Source of the DNA: Erysipelotrichaceae bacterium
GTDB lineage: Bacteria; Bacillota_I; Bacilli_A; Erysipelotrichales; Coprobacillaceae
Reading direction: 5' to 3'
Assembly (NCBI GenBank): GCA_021770925.1
Contig: JAETPY010000025.1
Coordinates: 1 to 32,105 of the forward strand
Length of the DNA: 32,105 nt
How positions within the stretch are numbered: the stretch's first letter is position 1; each line of letters opens with the position of its first letter. Both the position numbers and the translations under genes were made by a program. The notes beneath the pieces are model-generated. The model made no database searches and had not been told where the DNA came from. It worked only from the letters and a program-made list of their open reading frames with translations. This document shows, one piece after another, positions 17,098 through 25,024 of the stretch.

Positions 17098-17113
17098 TTT
17101 TTATTAATAATAT

Positions 17114-17142
17114 TTGCATTATTTATTGATTAATAGTAAAAT
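17114..17142 (+). promoter_or_regulatory. Promoter of the LexA/CI-like regulator
   Basis: Plus strand: TTGCAT (17114-17119), 17-bp spacer, TAAAAT (17137-17142), directly followed by a TTAAGACAC box. Confidence 0.65.
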
Positions 17143-17150
17143 TAAGACAC
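17142..17150. promoter_or_regulatory. TTAAGACAC box 3
   Basis: Third copy, abutting the -10 of the regulator promoter and just before its GAGGAGTG ribosome-binding site. The position suits autorepression. Confidence 0.6.
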
Positions 17151-17164
17151 GAGGAGTGATATAA

Positions 17165-17785
17165 ATGACTGGAGAGAGAATAAAAAAATTAAGAAAAGAA
17201 AAAGGCTTGACCCAGGAACAGCTAGGTAAGCTCTTAGGAGTAAAAAAATCAGCAATTGCTAAATATGAAAATAATCGTGTTGAAAACCTAAAAAAAGAAA
17301 CAATTCAAAAATTATCCGAAATTTTTGAAGTATCTCCTTCATATTTTTTAGGTATTGAAGATCATGATCAGCCAATAATTACTAATTCAATAACAATTCC
17401 ATTATATAACGATATTAGCTGTGGAACAGGAATTTTTGTAGATGATAATATTGATGAATATATTGCTTTACCAGAATCTTTATTATCATTAAACAAAGAA
17501 TATTTTTGCCAGTATGCAAGTGGCGATAGTATGATAGGTGAGAATATCAATCCTGGAGATTTGATTGTATTTGAAAAATGTAATCAAATTAGAAATGGTG
17601 AGATAGGCTGCTTCACGATTGAAGACAATATTGCTACATGTAAAAAATTTTATCGTGACAATAAAAATCAATGTATTATTTTACAACCTGCTAATCCAGA
17701 TTATAATCCTATTATTATCAATAATAACAATCAAAATGAATTTAGAATAATAGGAAAATTAAGTTTAGTTATTAATAAAAGATAA
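17165..17785 (+). CDS. XRE-family repressor with S24 (LexA/CI-like) self-cleaving domain
   Basis: 206-aa regulator. The N terminus is an XRE helix-turn-helix (about 4-60; LTQEQLGKLLGVKKSAIAKYE). The C terminus (about 75-203) is a peptidase S24 domain with all parts for autocleavage: a Cys86-Gly87 scissile pair in ISCGTG, Ser122 in SGDSM and Lys160 in ATCKKF. In phage CI, LexA and HdiR proteins this domain splits the repressor when RecA is activated by DNA damage. GAGGAGTG lies upstream of ATG. It is divergent from the two-peptide operon, with three TTAAGACAC boxes between them, the usual design of a genetic switch. No phage genes surround it. Target and damage response are inferred. Confidence 0.92.
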   Translation: MTGERIKKLRKEKGLTQEQLGKLLGVKKSAIAKYENNRVENLKKETIQKLSEIFEVSPSYFLGIEDHDQPIITNSITIPLYNDISCGTGIFVDDNIDEYIALPESLLSLNKEYFCQYASGDSMIGENINPGDLIVFEKCNQIRNGEIGCFTIEDNIATCKKFYRDNKNQCIILQPANPDYNPIIINNNNQNEFRIIGKLSLVINKR

Positions 17786-17817
17786 AAGAAACTTTTACTT
17801 AAAGAAAAGTTTCTTTT
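17784..17817 (+). terminator. Terminator of the repressor gene
   Basis: AAAAGAAACTTTT (17784-17796) pairs with AAAAGTTTCTTTT (17805-17817), with loop 17797-17804. It overlaps the stop codon of the gene and ends in T-rich sequence. Confidence 0.8.
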
Positions 17818-17833
17818 ATTTAAGTAACAAAAA

Positions 17834-17850
17834 AGCCTAATAAATAGGCT
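17834..17850 (-). terminator. Terminator of the HAD gene
   Basis: AGCCTA (17834-17839) and TAGGCT (17845-17850) form a short stem followed on the minus strand by a TTTTTT run. The HAD stop codon lies in it. Confidence 0.7.
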
Positions 17851-18637
17851 ATAAATTTAATACTTCTTTAATTTTAGTAAGTACCCCTTGTTCCTCATTT
17901 GAATTTGCAATACCATAAGCAATCTCTTTGATTGGTTCTACGGCATTAGCCATCGCATAACCATATTTTACTTGTTGCAATAATTCATAATCATTCATTT
18001 GATCACCAAAAGCCATGCATTCATCGGGTTCTATTTCATAGACTGCCTGTAAAAAGCGCATCGCAATTCCTTTATTGATATCTTTATTTTGAATATCTAC
18101 CCATTTATTTCCAGAAGTAACAGTTTTAACATTATCCGGCAGCTGCCGTTCAATTTCCTCAAGTACTTCAGAAAGTTTATCATTAGGATCATATACAGCA
18201 ACTTTCATAATATCATCATTAATATTATTAAAAGATTCAACAAAACGATAATTACAATAATATTTTTTTATTTCGTCTTTATGATGTCGATTCTTTTCTA
18301 AAATATAAGCTCCCTTTCGCCCACATAAAACCACCAGCAGTTCACGATAAACAGCCAAAATTCCCTTAATTGTTTCAATAACAGCATCATCAATTATATT
18401 ACAATATAATTCAGTTGCCCCTTTGGCAATAAAACTTCCGTTTTCTGCAATAAAATATATTTGATCACTTAAAGGTATGAATTTTTGAAACAAACGATAG
18501 TATTGGTTACCGCTGGCAATGACAAATTTTATATTTTTTTCTTTTAATTTATAAAATATATCTATAAACTCTGGATCAAAACGTTTTTCTGAATCTAAAA
18601 ATGTTCCATCCATATCTGTAGCAATCATCTTTATCAT
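17849..18637 (-). CDS. Cof-type HAD-IIB phosphatase
   Basis: 262-aa haloacid dehalogenase-superfamily hydrolase of the Cof/YidA group, which remove phosphate from sugar phosphates or similar small molecules. Motif I is DMDGTFLD with nucleophile Asp8 and Asp10; motif II is in VIASGN (Ser42); motif III Lys189 is in DINKGIA; motif IV is FGDQMND (211-216). The cap domain lies between motifs II and III. GGGGGA stands 8 nt before the ATG. It is a single gene between its own terminator and the rhodanese unit. The substrate cannot be told from the sequence. Confidence 0.92.
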   Translation of the reverse strand: MIKMIATDMDGTFLDSEKRFDPEFIDIFYKLKEKNIKFVIASGNQYYRLFQKFIPLSDQIYFIAENGSFIAKGATELYCNIIDDAVIETIKGILAVYRELLVVLCGRKGAYILEKNRHHKDEIKKYYCNYRFVESFNNINDDIMKVAVYDPNDKLSEVLEEIERQLPDNVKTVTSGNKWVDIQNKDINKGIAMRFLQAVYEIEPDECMAFGDQMNDYELLQQVKYGYAMANAVEPIKEIAYGIANSNEEQGVLTKIKEVLNL

Positions 18638-18700
18638 GACAAAATCCCCCTATTCGCTAGTAGTATATCATATATTAGCTTGTCAAGAAAGAATTAAACT

Positions 18701-18723
18701 AAAAAAGGATACTAATATCTTTT
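18701..18723 (-). terminator. Weak terminator after the rhodanese gene
   Basis: The minus strand reads AAAAGATA-TTAG-TATC followed by CTTTTTT. The short stem and T-run overlap the rhodanese stop codon. Confidence 0.5.
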
Positions 18724-19123
18724 ATTCAATAATTTCATAAGGCCAATCAATTATTCCACCAAAATCTTTGACATTTTTATATCCTAAGTCAATCAATTTA
18801 TATGCCGCTTGCCTACTTCGATTACCACTACGACAATACACTAATATCTCTTGCTTTTTATCAGGTATTAAATCACTAATCTGTTTAGAAATAGTTTCAT
18901 TAGGAATACAAACAGCCCCCTCAATATGCCCATTCACGTATTCATCATTAGTTCTTACATCAACAATAATAACACCATTATCATTATCGATAATTTCTTT
19001 AGCTTCGCTTGAAGAAATCTTGATATACTGAGTTTCATTTGAATTAGTTTTTTTAAAAATAAATATTCCTGTTCCTACAATTATTACAAATAACAAAATA
19101 AATATAACTTTTTTATTTTTCAA
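18722..19123 (-). CDS. Membrane-anchored rhodanese-domain protein
   Basis: 133 aa: an N-terminal membrane anchor (VIFILLFVIIVGTGIFIF, residues 6-23) and a single rhodanese domain (about 35-133) outside the membrane. The domain has VDVRTNDEY(V)NGHIEGAV and the active-site loop CRSGNRS with Cys97, followed by the DFGGIIDWPYE end. Such domains carry persulfide sulfur on the Cys. The start overlaps the end of the peroxiredoxin gene by 11 bp, so the two are co-transcribed and translationally coupled. The pairing suggests handling of reactive sulfur or peroxide stress, by inference. Confidence 0.9.
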   Translation of the reverse strand: MKNKKVIFILLFVIIVGTGIFIFKKTNSNETQYIKISSSEAKEIIDNDNGVIIVDVRTNDEYVNGHIEGAVCIPNETISKQISDLIPDKKQEILVYCRSGNRSRQAAYKLIDLGYKNVKDFGGIIDWPYEIIE

Positions 19124-19580
19124 TTTTTAACTCCTCTAACATTTGTCTAGGATTATCTGCTGCTTTAACTTTTTCAAATGCTTTTTCAATAATTCCATCT
19201 TCATTAATTAAATATGTAGTTCTAATAACTCCCATGACCTTTTTACCATACATATTTTTCTCTTTCCAAACATCATAAGCCTGAATAGCTTTTAATTCTG
19301 GATCCGATAAAAGAATAAAAGGCAATTGATATTTTTGTTCAAAACGTTTATGAGAAGCAACACTATCTTTACTTATCCCAATTATCTGTACACCAGACTG
19401 TGTAAAATGAGGATATAATTCACCAAATCCACAAGCCTGCTTTGTGCATCCTGGCGTATTATCTTTAGGATAAAAATATAAAATTATTTTCTTCCCTTTA
19501 AAATCACTCATTGACACACTTTTTTCATTTTGATCTAAAAGATTAAAATCAGGCGCTTTTGTACCAATCTCTAACATCAT
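19113..19580 (-). CDS. bcp: Thioredoxin-dependent peroxiredoxin Bcp/PrxQ
   Basis: 155-aa atypical 2-Cys peroxiredoxin reducing peroxides with electrons from thioredoxin. The active-site motif YPKDNTPGCTKQACGF shows peroxidatic Cys45 and resolving Cys50, the PrxQ spacing. The N-terminal APDFNLLDQNEKSVSMSDFKGK is also typical. AGGAGG lies 6 nt before the first of two ATG codons (the second is the next codon). It is the first gene of a two-gene unit with the rhodanese. It is cytoplasmic, whereas its partner is tethered in the membrane. Confidence 0.95.
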   Translation of the reverse strand: MMLEIGTKAPDFNLLDQNEKSVSMSDFKGKKIILYFYPKDNTPGCTKQACGFGELYPHFTQSGVQIIGISKDSVASHKRFEQKYQLPFILLSDPELKAIQAYDVWKEKNMYGKKVMGVIRTTYLINEDGIIEKAFEKVKAADNPRQMLEELKIEK

Positions 19581-19994
19581 TAATTCCTCCTTCTATTAAC
19601 TTAATCATAACTATTATTAAAAACAAAAGCAAATGTTTTGCAACTAAACGATAATTAAAAATATGATTTTTCATATATCCCCAATTATAAAAATCAATAG
19701 TGAATCATAATCTATTTCATCATAACATTATTACAGATAATGTTTTTTAAATCTAATTAGCATTAATCTCCAATTAAAAGCATTTACTATAATTAAAAAA
19801 TTTTACTGAAAATATTGATTTTATATAAATTTGTTATGAAACCTATTTAATAAAAAATATTTTTCTAATAATAAATTTTCAAGTACCCAAAATTATGTAA
19901 TTTTTAAATAAATCGTCTCATTCTTTCTCTTTTCCATAAGTATAAAAATCTTTTTTCATTATAACATATTTCTATATTTACTAAATCATAGCAA
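19581..19994. other. Gene-free AT-rich stretch
   Basis: No ORF with a start signal, no clear hairpin with a T-run and no recognised RNA. It holds the upstream region of bcp and the 3' end region of the 32-aa membrane peptide transcript. Confidence 0.6.
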
Positions 19995-20093
19995 TTAATC
20001 ATGGTCTTTTTTATTCATTTGAAATAAACACATAATTACTATTCCTACTATAATACCGATTTCAAAAGCCATAAAAAGTCTCATCAGTTCCAT
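19995..20093 (-). CDS. Small membrane protein, 32 aa (DUF3789-like)
   Basis: A peptide that starts MELMRLFMAFE, has one hydrophobic span (about 10-25) and ends NKKDHD, giving a charged tail. GGAGGT lies 4 nt before the ATG and a promoter-like TATAAT precedes it, so expression is likely. The layout (short start, Gly-rich span, Cys/Met then charged tail) is like the DUF3789 family of tiny Firmicute membrane peptides, whose function is unknown. It stands alone between bcp and the second MATE gene. Confidence 0.65.
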   Translation of the reverse strand: MELMRLFMAFEIGIIVGIVIMCLFQMNKKDHD

Positions 20094-20118
20094 TTTAACC
20101 TCCACAAAATTAAATGAT

Positions 20119-20145
20119 ATTATAGTGTACACTTTGTATAATCAA
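20119..20145 (-). promoter_or_regulatory. Promoter of the 32-aa peptide, with GTGTACAC palindrome
   Basis: Minus strand: TATAAT (20119-20124) and TTGATT (20140-20145) with a short 15-bp spacer. The spacer holds GTGTACAC (20125-20132), a perfect palindrome. The sequence GTACACTTT also occurs in the lar promoter. Confidence 0.5.
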
Positions 20146-20159
20146 TTTAATCACTATTT

Positions 20160-21515
20160 TTAATTATTTAATCGATATTTCCAGCAGCCTTTCAAAAATC
20201 TTCTTGCAAGTAAAAAGCATCGTGCAACATTATCAAATACCATCATTATCCATACTGCTTCAATACTTTGATTAAAAACATTGATCATAAACCATGAACC
20301 AGTTATTCGTATTCCCCACATTGTAAATAAAGAAAAAATAAATGGTGCTTTAGTATCCCCCACGCCATTAAATACCCCTTCAAGAATGACCAAAATCCCA
20401 TAAACTGGTTCTGAAACAGAAACAATTCGTAATACTCTAGTTCCTACCTCAATTACTTGAAGATCAGGAGTAAAAATGCTCATTAACTGTCTAGCAAAAA
20501 TAAAAAGAACTATACCACAAACTATCATTAATGACATTGCAATACCACTAATCAAATATGTTACTTCTTTAACCTTATGTTCACTTTTTTGTCCCATTGC
20601 ATTACCCGCTAAAGTAGCTGCAGCTGTTTGAAAACCATATCCAGGAATATAAAAAGCCTGCTCAGCCTGAATTGCAATTGTATGAGCAGCAAATCTAATA
20701 ACCCCTAATTTTGCAATCAAAGCAGCAAATGTCACATGTCCCAAACAAATGACTCCCCGTTCTAAAACAACAGGAACCCCAATTTCCAAACATTCTTTAA
20801 ATTCTCTTTTATAAAAATGAAAACCTGTTTTAGAAAATGCAAAAACCTCATTTTTATAGTATCTCACAAACATCATTACCCCGCCAATAACAAATGATAC
20901 AGCTGTTGCTATTGCTGCGCCATTGACCCCTAATCCTGCTCCAGGAATAGTTATTCCAAACATTTTACGAGTTGGATAAATCAAAGCAGAGTTTAAAACA
21001 ATATTAATTAGATTCATATAAAGATTGATCAACATAGGTGTCTTCATATCACTAACACCTCGCAAAGCTGATGATAAAATCAAAATTGTACTGCGAAATA
21101 ATAATGGCAAAGAAATAATCATGAAATATGAAGCAGCTTCTGAACGAATTGCTTTATCTCCGTTTAACCAGGTTGGCAAATATGGCGCAATCAATATACA
21201 AATAATCGTTAATGCTATTCCAACGATTAAAGTTAAAAATAAAGCCTGCTGCCCTGTTTTTTGTACCTTTTCCTGATCCTTGGCCCCCATGGCTTGAGCA
21301 CATACAGAAAGGATTCCAATTCCAAAAGCAATTGCAATGCTTGAAACAAGCCATCCAACTGTTGATGTTAATCCAACCGCTGATGAAGCATTGGCTCCTA
21401 AGGCCCCAACCATTGCAGTATCAACATAAGAAACAACTACATTCATCGCCTCTTGAACAACTGCCGGCCAAGCTAAAAAACAGATTGATTTTATTTGTGT
21501 TAAATATTTTTTCAC
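20160..21515 (-). CDS. MATE-family efflux transporter
   Basis: Membrane antiporter of about 451 aa with 12 hydrophobic segments, NorM/DinF-like in style. AWPAVVQEAMNVVVSYVDTAMVGALG in the first membrane region carries the family Asp, and PGAGLGVNGAAIAT ends the first half. The frame is open to an ATG at 21530 (MRGEK), but GAGAGGTGA inside that stretch is spaced for the GTG at 21515 (then KKYLTQIK), so the GTG start is preferred. The pump is unlike the MATE at 7751-9091 and lacks its attenuator leader. It lies downstream of the lar operon terminator. The substrate is unknown. Confidence 0.9.
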   Translation of the reverse strand: MKKYLTQIKSICFLAWPAVVQEAMNVVVSYVDTAMVGALGANASSAVGLTSTVGWLVSSIAIAFGIGILSVCAQAMGAKDQEKVQKTGQQALFLTLIVGIALTIICILIAPYLPTWLNGDKAIRSEAASYFMIISLPLLFRSTILILSSALRGVSDMKTPMLINLYMNLINIVLNSALIYPTRKMFGITIPGAGLGVNGAAIATAVSFVIGGVMMFVRYYKNEVFAFSKTGFHFYKREFKECLEIGVPVVLERGVICLGHVTFAALIAKLGVIRFAAHTIAIQAEQAFYIPGYGFQTAAATLAGNAMGQKSEHKVKEVTYLISGIAMSLMIVCGIVLFIFARQLMSIFTPDLQVIEVGTRVLRIVSVSEPVYGILVILEGVFNGVGDTKAPFIFSLFTMWGIRITGSWFMINVFNQSIEAVWIMMVFDNVARCFLLARRFLKGCWKYRLNN

Positions 21516-21586
21516 TTTTTCACCTCTCATACATTACAGGTTGTATTTATTATTATACACTTTTAAATAACTAATAGATAGAAAAA

Positions 21587-21609
21587 TCCCTAATCATTTT
21601 GATTAGAGA
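21587..21609 (-). terminator. Terminator of the lar operon
   Basis: On the minus strand TCTCTAATC pairs with GATTAGGGA (one G-U wobble) around AAAAT and is followed by TTTTT (21582-21586). It lies 7 bp past the larC stop codon. Confidence 0.85.
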
Positions 21610-21615
21610 CAATTT

Positions 21616-22800
21616 TTATTTAATTAACTTATATACATCTTTTATTCTAATATTATTTTCTTCAGCTATTTTTTTTATACTTTCATACTCAGGATAAATA
21701 TATGTTTTTCCATTATGAACAACTTCTTTAGCTTTGATTTTACCATATAAGCTATCAATCTCAATTGCTTTTCGTGATAGTACTCTTCTTTTTTCATAAC
21801 GATAACGAATTCCAATGGTTGTTGTTTGTTTAAAAATAATATCTTGCAGTAACTCAAGTTTGTCAGTATTACAAATAACTGTTATACAATAAGCAGGACG
21901 ATTTTTTTTCATAAAAATTGGTGTAAAAAAGACATCTAAAGCCCCATGTTTAAATAATTGTTGTGAAGTATACCCAAGAATTTCCCCATTACAATCATCT
22001 ATATTTGTTTCCATAACAACAATTTCATCCTGTTCTTGATCAATCTGTCCCAATGATACTTTTAAAACATTAGGAATCTTTAAATCTTTACTACCACATC
22101 CCCAACCAATTTTTTGAACTTTCATTGCCGGCATTGTTCCAAAAGATGAACTTAATTCAGCAATAATAGCTGCTCCTGTAGGTGTAACTAATTCTGTATC
22201 AATATCAATTTGCCGAGTAATAACATCACTGCTGGCAAATATTTCCGAAGCAGCTGGTACAGGTACAGAAATCATTCCATGCGCACATTCGACAAAACCA
22301 TAACCATCATTAACGATACTGCTGTATATTTTATCAGGATTAATCTTAGTAATTAAAACAGCTGTTCCAATTATATCAACAATTGAATCAATTGCGCCAA
22401 CCTCATGGAAATGAACATTCATTAATTCTTCATGATGTACCTTACTTTCTGCTTTGGCAACTCTTAAAAAAATATTTTTAGCTAATTTTTTAGCTTTTTC
22501 ATCAATACCACTATTATCAATGATCTTATTTACATCAAAAAGATTACGGTGGACATGAGCATGATGATTATGCTCATGGTTATGGTGGTCATGATGATGA
22601 TCTTCAATATGTACATCCACATATGTTCCTGTAATTCCATTCTTTTTCATTTTTGATGCATGAAGATGATATCCTTCTACTGTTAATTTTGCCAGCTCTT
22701 TTTGTAAATAGTCAGGATCATCAATTAATTCCATCAATGCTCCTAATGTCATATTTCCACTAATACCACTACTACAATCAAAATATAATACTTTCATCAT
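21616..22800 (-). CDS. larC: Nickel-pincer cofactor nickel chelatase LarC
   Basis: LarC inserts nickel into the dithio-pyridinium nucleotide to finish the nickel-pincer nucleotide (NPN) cofactor of LarA-type enzymes, using CTP. The 394-aa protein begins MKVLYFDCSSGISGNMTLGALM, has the HFHEVGAIDSIVDIIG motif, ELVTPTGAAIIAEL and ETNIDDCNGE. A His-rich loop (68-84) is likely for metal. In Lactiplantibacillus plantarum LarC needs a programmed frameshift between LarC1 and LarC2; here it is one continuous frame. Its start overlaps the larB stop by 4 bp (ATGA). It is the last gene of the operon. Confidence 0.93.
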   Translation of the reverse strand: MMKVLYFDCSSGISGNMTLGALMELIDDPDYLQKELAKLTVEGYHLHASKMKKNGITGTYVDVHIEDHHHDHHNHEHNHHAHVHRNLFDVNKIIDNSGIDEKAKKLAKNIFLRVAKAESKVHHEELMNVHFHEVGAIDSIVDIIGTAVLITKINPDKIYSSIVNDGYGFVECAHGMISVPVPAASEIFASSDVITRQIDIDTELVTPTGAAIIAELSSSFGTMPAMKVQKIGWGCGSKDLKIPNVLKVSLGQIDQEQDEIVVMETNIDDCNGEILGYTSQQLFKHGALDVFFTPIFMKKNRPAYCITVICNTDKLELLQDIIFKQTTTIGIRYRYEKRRVLSRKAIEIDSLYGKIKAKEVVHNGKTYIYPEYESIKKIAEENNIRIKDVYKLIK

Positions 22801-23534
22801 TTTCCTCCTAAACAGTTAATTGTATGAGCCATGTATCCAGCCCCAAAACCATTATCAATATTTACAACACTAACCCCACTTGCACAACTATTTAACATTG
22901 CCAGTAATGCTGATAAACCATTAAAATTTGCCCCATAGCCAATTGAAGTAGGAACAGCAATAACTGGTTTATCTACTAATCCACCAACAACAGACGCAAG
23001 TGCTCCTTCCATTCCTGCTACAACAACAATAACATTAGCTTGTTTAATTACATCTATCTTATTAAATAAACGATGAATTCCTGCTACCCCAACATCACAA
23101 ATTAATTTGGTATTATTTCCTAAAAACTCAGCAGTTATCACTGCTTCTTTAGCAACTGGTAAATCCGATGTTCCAGCACAAACAACTACAATCATTCCTT
23201 TATTTTTTATACTCTGTCCTTTATTCAGCAAAAAAGTTTTAGCCTCATGATCATAAATAAATTCGGGATATAATTCTTTCAGGTAGCCTGCTTTGGTTGC
23301 ATCAACCCGTGTAACTAAAATATCATTCTGCTCATGTTCCAGCATATTTTTAATAATTCCAGCAATTTGTTCTTTAGTTTTGCCAGCACCATAAATCACC
23401 TCGTAAGCTCCTGTACGCTGTTTACGATTATAATCAATTGTAGCATAATCAATTGAATTATTGATTAGATCCATAGCTTCATTAACTGTTATTTTATGAT
23501 CTTCTACTTTTTCTAAAATTTCTTTCACCTTCAT
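22797..23534 (-). CDS. larB: NPN cofactor synthesis carboxylase/hydrolase LarB
   Basis: LarB carboxylates the pyridinium ring of nicotinic acid adenine dinucleotide and cleaves off AMP, the first step of NPN synthesis. The 245-aa protein has an N-terminal region with YDxxRxxRTGxxEVIYG form (DYNRKQRTGAYEVIYGAGKT), and a C-terminal PurE-like domain with VVVCAGTSDLPVAKEA, DVGVAGIHR, VVAGMEGALASVVGGL and VPTSIGYGANFNGLSALL. Length is normal. It is 3 bp after larO and overlaps larC by 4 bp, in a tight operon. Confidence 0.94.
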   Translation of the reverse strand: MKVKEILEKVEDHKITVNEAMDLINNSIDYATIDYNRKQRTGAYEVIYGAGKTKEQIAGIIKNMLEHEQNDILVTRVDATKAGYLKELYPEFIYDHEAKTFLLNKGQSIKNKGMIVVVCAGTSDLPVAKEAVITAEFLGNNTKLICDVGVAGIHRLFNKIDVIKQANVIVVVAGMEGALASVVGGLVDKPVIAVPTSIGYGANFNGLSALLAMLNSCASGVSVVNIDNGFGAGYMAHTINCLGGK

Positions 23535-23537
23535 GAT

Positions 23538-24257
23538 CTACCTCTGATATCTATACGGTAATTCTAGTCCATTTGTCTCTAACAATACTTGATTTGTTAA
23601 AATATCACAAGCTTTACCGTTAGCTATAACCTTTCCTTCATTTAACAATATTACTTCATCACATAAATCTAATGCCATATCTAAATCATGTGTAGCAAAA
23701 ATAATCTGCTGGGGTAATTGTCTAAGTGTCTCAATAACAATTCGGCGACTTTTAGGATCAAGATAAGCTGATGGTTCATCTAATAACATAATTTCTGGTG
23801 CCATAATAACTACACTTGCTAAACCAACCATCCTTTTTTGACCACCTGATAAATGATTTGCCATCCGTTGTAATAAGCTGTCTATTTTAAATTGTTTTGC
23901 TGTTTGCTTGATCCTCTTTTCAATTTCCTGTTTATCTAATCCTTGATTTATTAACCCAAAAGCCAGATTATCATATACAGTTGGTAAAAATAACATATGA
24001 TCAGGATTTTGAAAAACTAAACCAACTAATGTACGAATCTTAGTAACAGTATCTTTATTTAAATAAATGTTATTAATTTTAATATCACCCTGATAATCAA
24101 CCAGCTTAAGTAAACACGATAATAATGTTGATTTACCAGAACCATTTTCACCAATTATCCCAATACATTTTTGATTTTCTAAAAAAATATTTACATTATC
24201 AAGTGCTTTAATTGAATTATCATATACCACTTGCAAATTATTAATTTCAATCATCAA
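23538..24257 (-). CDS. larO: Nickel ECF-type transporter ATPase (LarO/CbiO)
   Basis: Energy-coupling ATPase of 239 aa for metal uptake, working with the larMN and larQ products at the membrane. Walker A GENGSGKST (36-44), Q-loop VFQNPDHMLF (about 81-90), signature LSGGQ (136-140), Walker B IMLLDEP (156-162) and switch His in FATHDLDMAL. It overlaps larQ by 4 bp. Nickel rather than cobalt is inferred from the flanking NPN genes. Confidence 0.9.
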   Translation of the reverse strand: MMIEINNLQVVYDNSIKALDNVNIFLENQKCIGIIGENGSGKSTLLSCLLKLVDYQGDIKINNIYLNKDTVTKIRTLVGLVFQNPDHMLFLPTVYDNLAFGLINQGLDKQEIEKRIKQTAKQFKIDSLLQRMANHLSGGQKRMVGLASVVIMAPEIMLLDEPSAYLDPKSRRIVIETLRQLPQQIIFATHDLDMALDLCDEVILLNEGKVIANGKACDILTNQVLLETNGLELPYRYQR

Positions 24258-25024
24258 AACACCACCTTTATTAAAATCATCACCCCTAAAGCCATCATAA
24301 TCAAAAAATAGTTTTCACTTTTAAAAGGCTCATAATTTAGATAAGACGATTTAACATCAAAGCCACGACATTTCATCGCATTATATACCTCATTACTGCG
24401 TTTAAAACTTCGAACCAGTAATGTTCCTAAAAAACTCCCCGTATCTTTAAAAGCAATTTTATTAATTATTGGATTTTTTAATTGATATGCCTGAATCATC
24501 GTCAATGATTCTTCAACCAATAAAAATATATACCGATAAATCATCACCAGCTGCAAAACAAAAATTGACGGCACTTTTAAATGTACTAATTCACAGGCAA
24601 TACTATCAAAAGTAGTTGTTGCCATCAACAAAAAAACTGCTAATAAACACAAAATATTCTTTAATACAATTGTAATTAAAGAAAAAATTCCCATCGATAT
24701 CATCACACCGCCTATATTAACAAAGTCACTCGCAAAAAAAAGATTAGATATTCCAATACATAGCGATATCGGTAATCCTACCAAACTTCGTTTCAATAAA
24801 CTGCTAAATGATATCTTACTCAATATAGTCATTATAGCAATTAGGATTAAATATACTAATAATTCTAAAATATCTAAATAATTAACTGTAATAACAGAAA
24901 TAATGTATATTAAAGTCAAAATAACTTTTAATAATGGATTTAGGTGATGAATAAATGATGTACCATTAAATGCTAATTGCTCAATATACCCAAACTTTAA
25001 CAATGCAGTCTTAAAACTATTCAT
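24254..25024 (-). CDS. larQ: Nickel ECF-type transporter transmembrane subunit (LarQ/CbiQ)
   Basis: T-component of 256 aa with about five hydrophobic segments. The conserved cytoplasmic signature LVRSFKRSNEVYNAMKCRGF (about 208-227) matches the CbiQ coupling motif R-S-x-x-R/E-x-x-xAMxxRG, which contacts the ATPase. It overlaps the larMN gene by 8 bp and larO by 4 bp. It has no metal-binding role itself; specificity comes from LarMN. It may also be named cbiQ or nikQ. Confidence 0.88.
   Translation of the reverse strand: MNSFKTALLKFGYIEQLAFNGTSFIHHLNPLLKVILTLIYIISVITVNYLDILELLVYLILIAIMTILSKISFSSLLKRSLVGLPISLCIGISNLFFASDFVNIGGVMISMGIFSLITIVLKNILCLLAVFLLMATTTFDSIACELVHLKVPSIFVLQLVMIYRYIFLLVEESLTMIQAYQLKNPIINKIAFKDTGSFLGTLLVRSFKRSNEVYNAMKCRGFDVKSSYLNYEPFKSENYFLIMMALGVMILIKVVF

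Noticed and set aside
17368-17671. Two minus-strand ORFs inside the repressor gene
   Set aside because: Antisense shadows; no ribosome-binding site and no family.
17165-17785. Repressor as part of a prophage
   Set aside because: No integrase, structural or lysis genes or attachment repeats nearby; flanked by core metabolism genes.
21025-21574. ORFs antisense or out of frame within the second MATE gene
   Set aside because: Shadow frames of a certain gene; glutamine/leucine-rich translations typical of antisense membrane genes.
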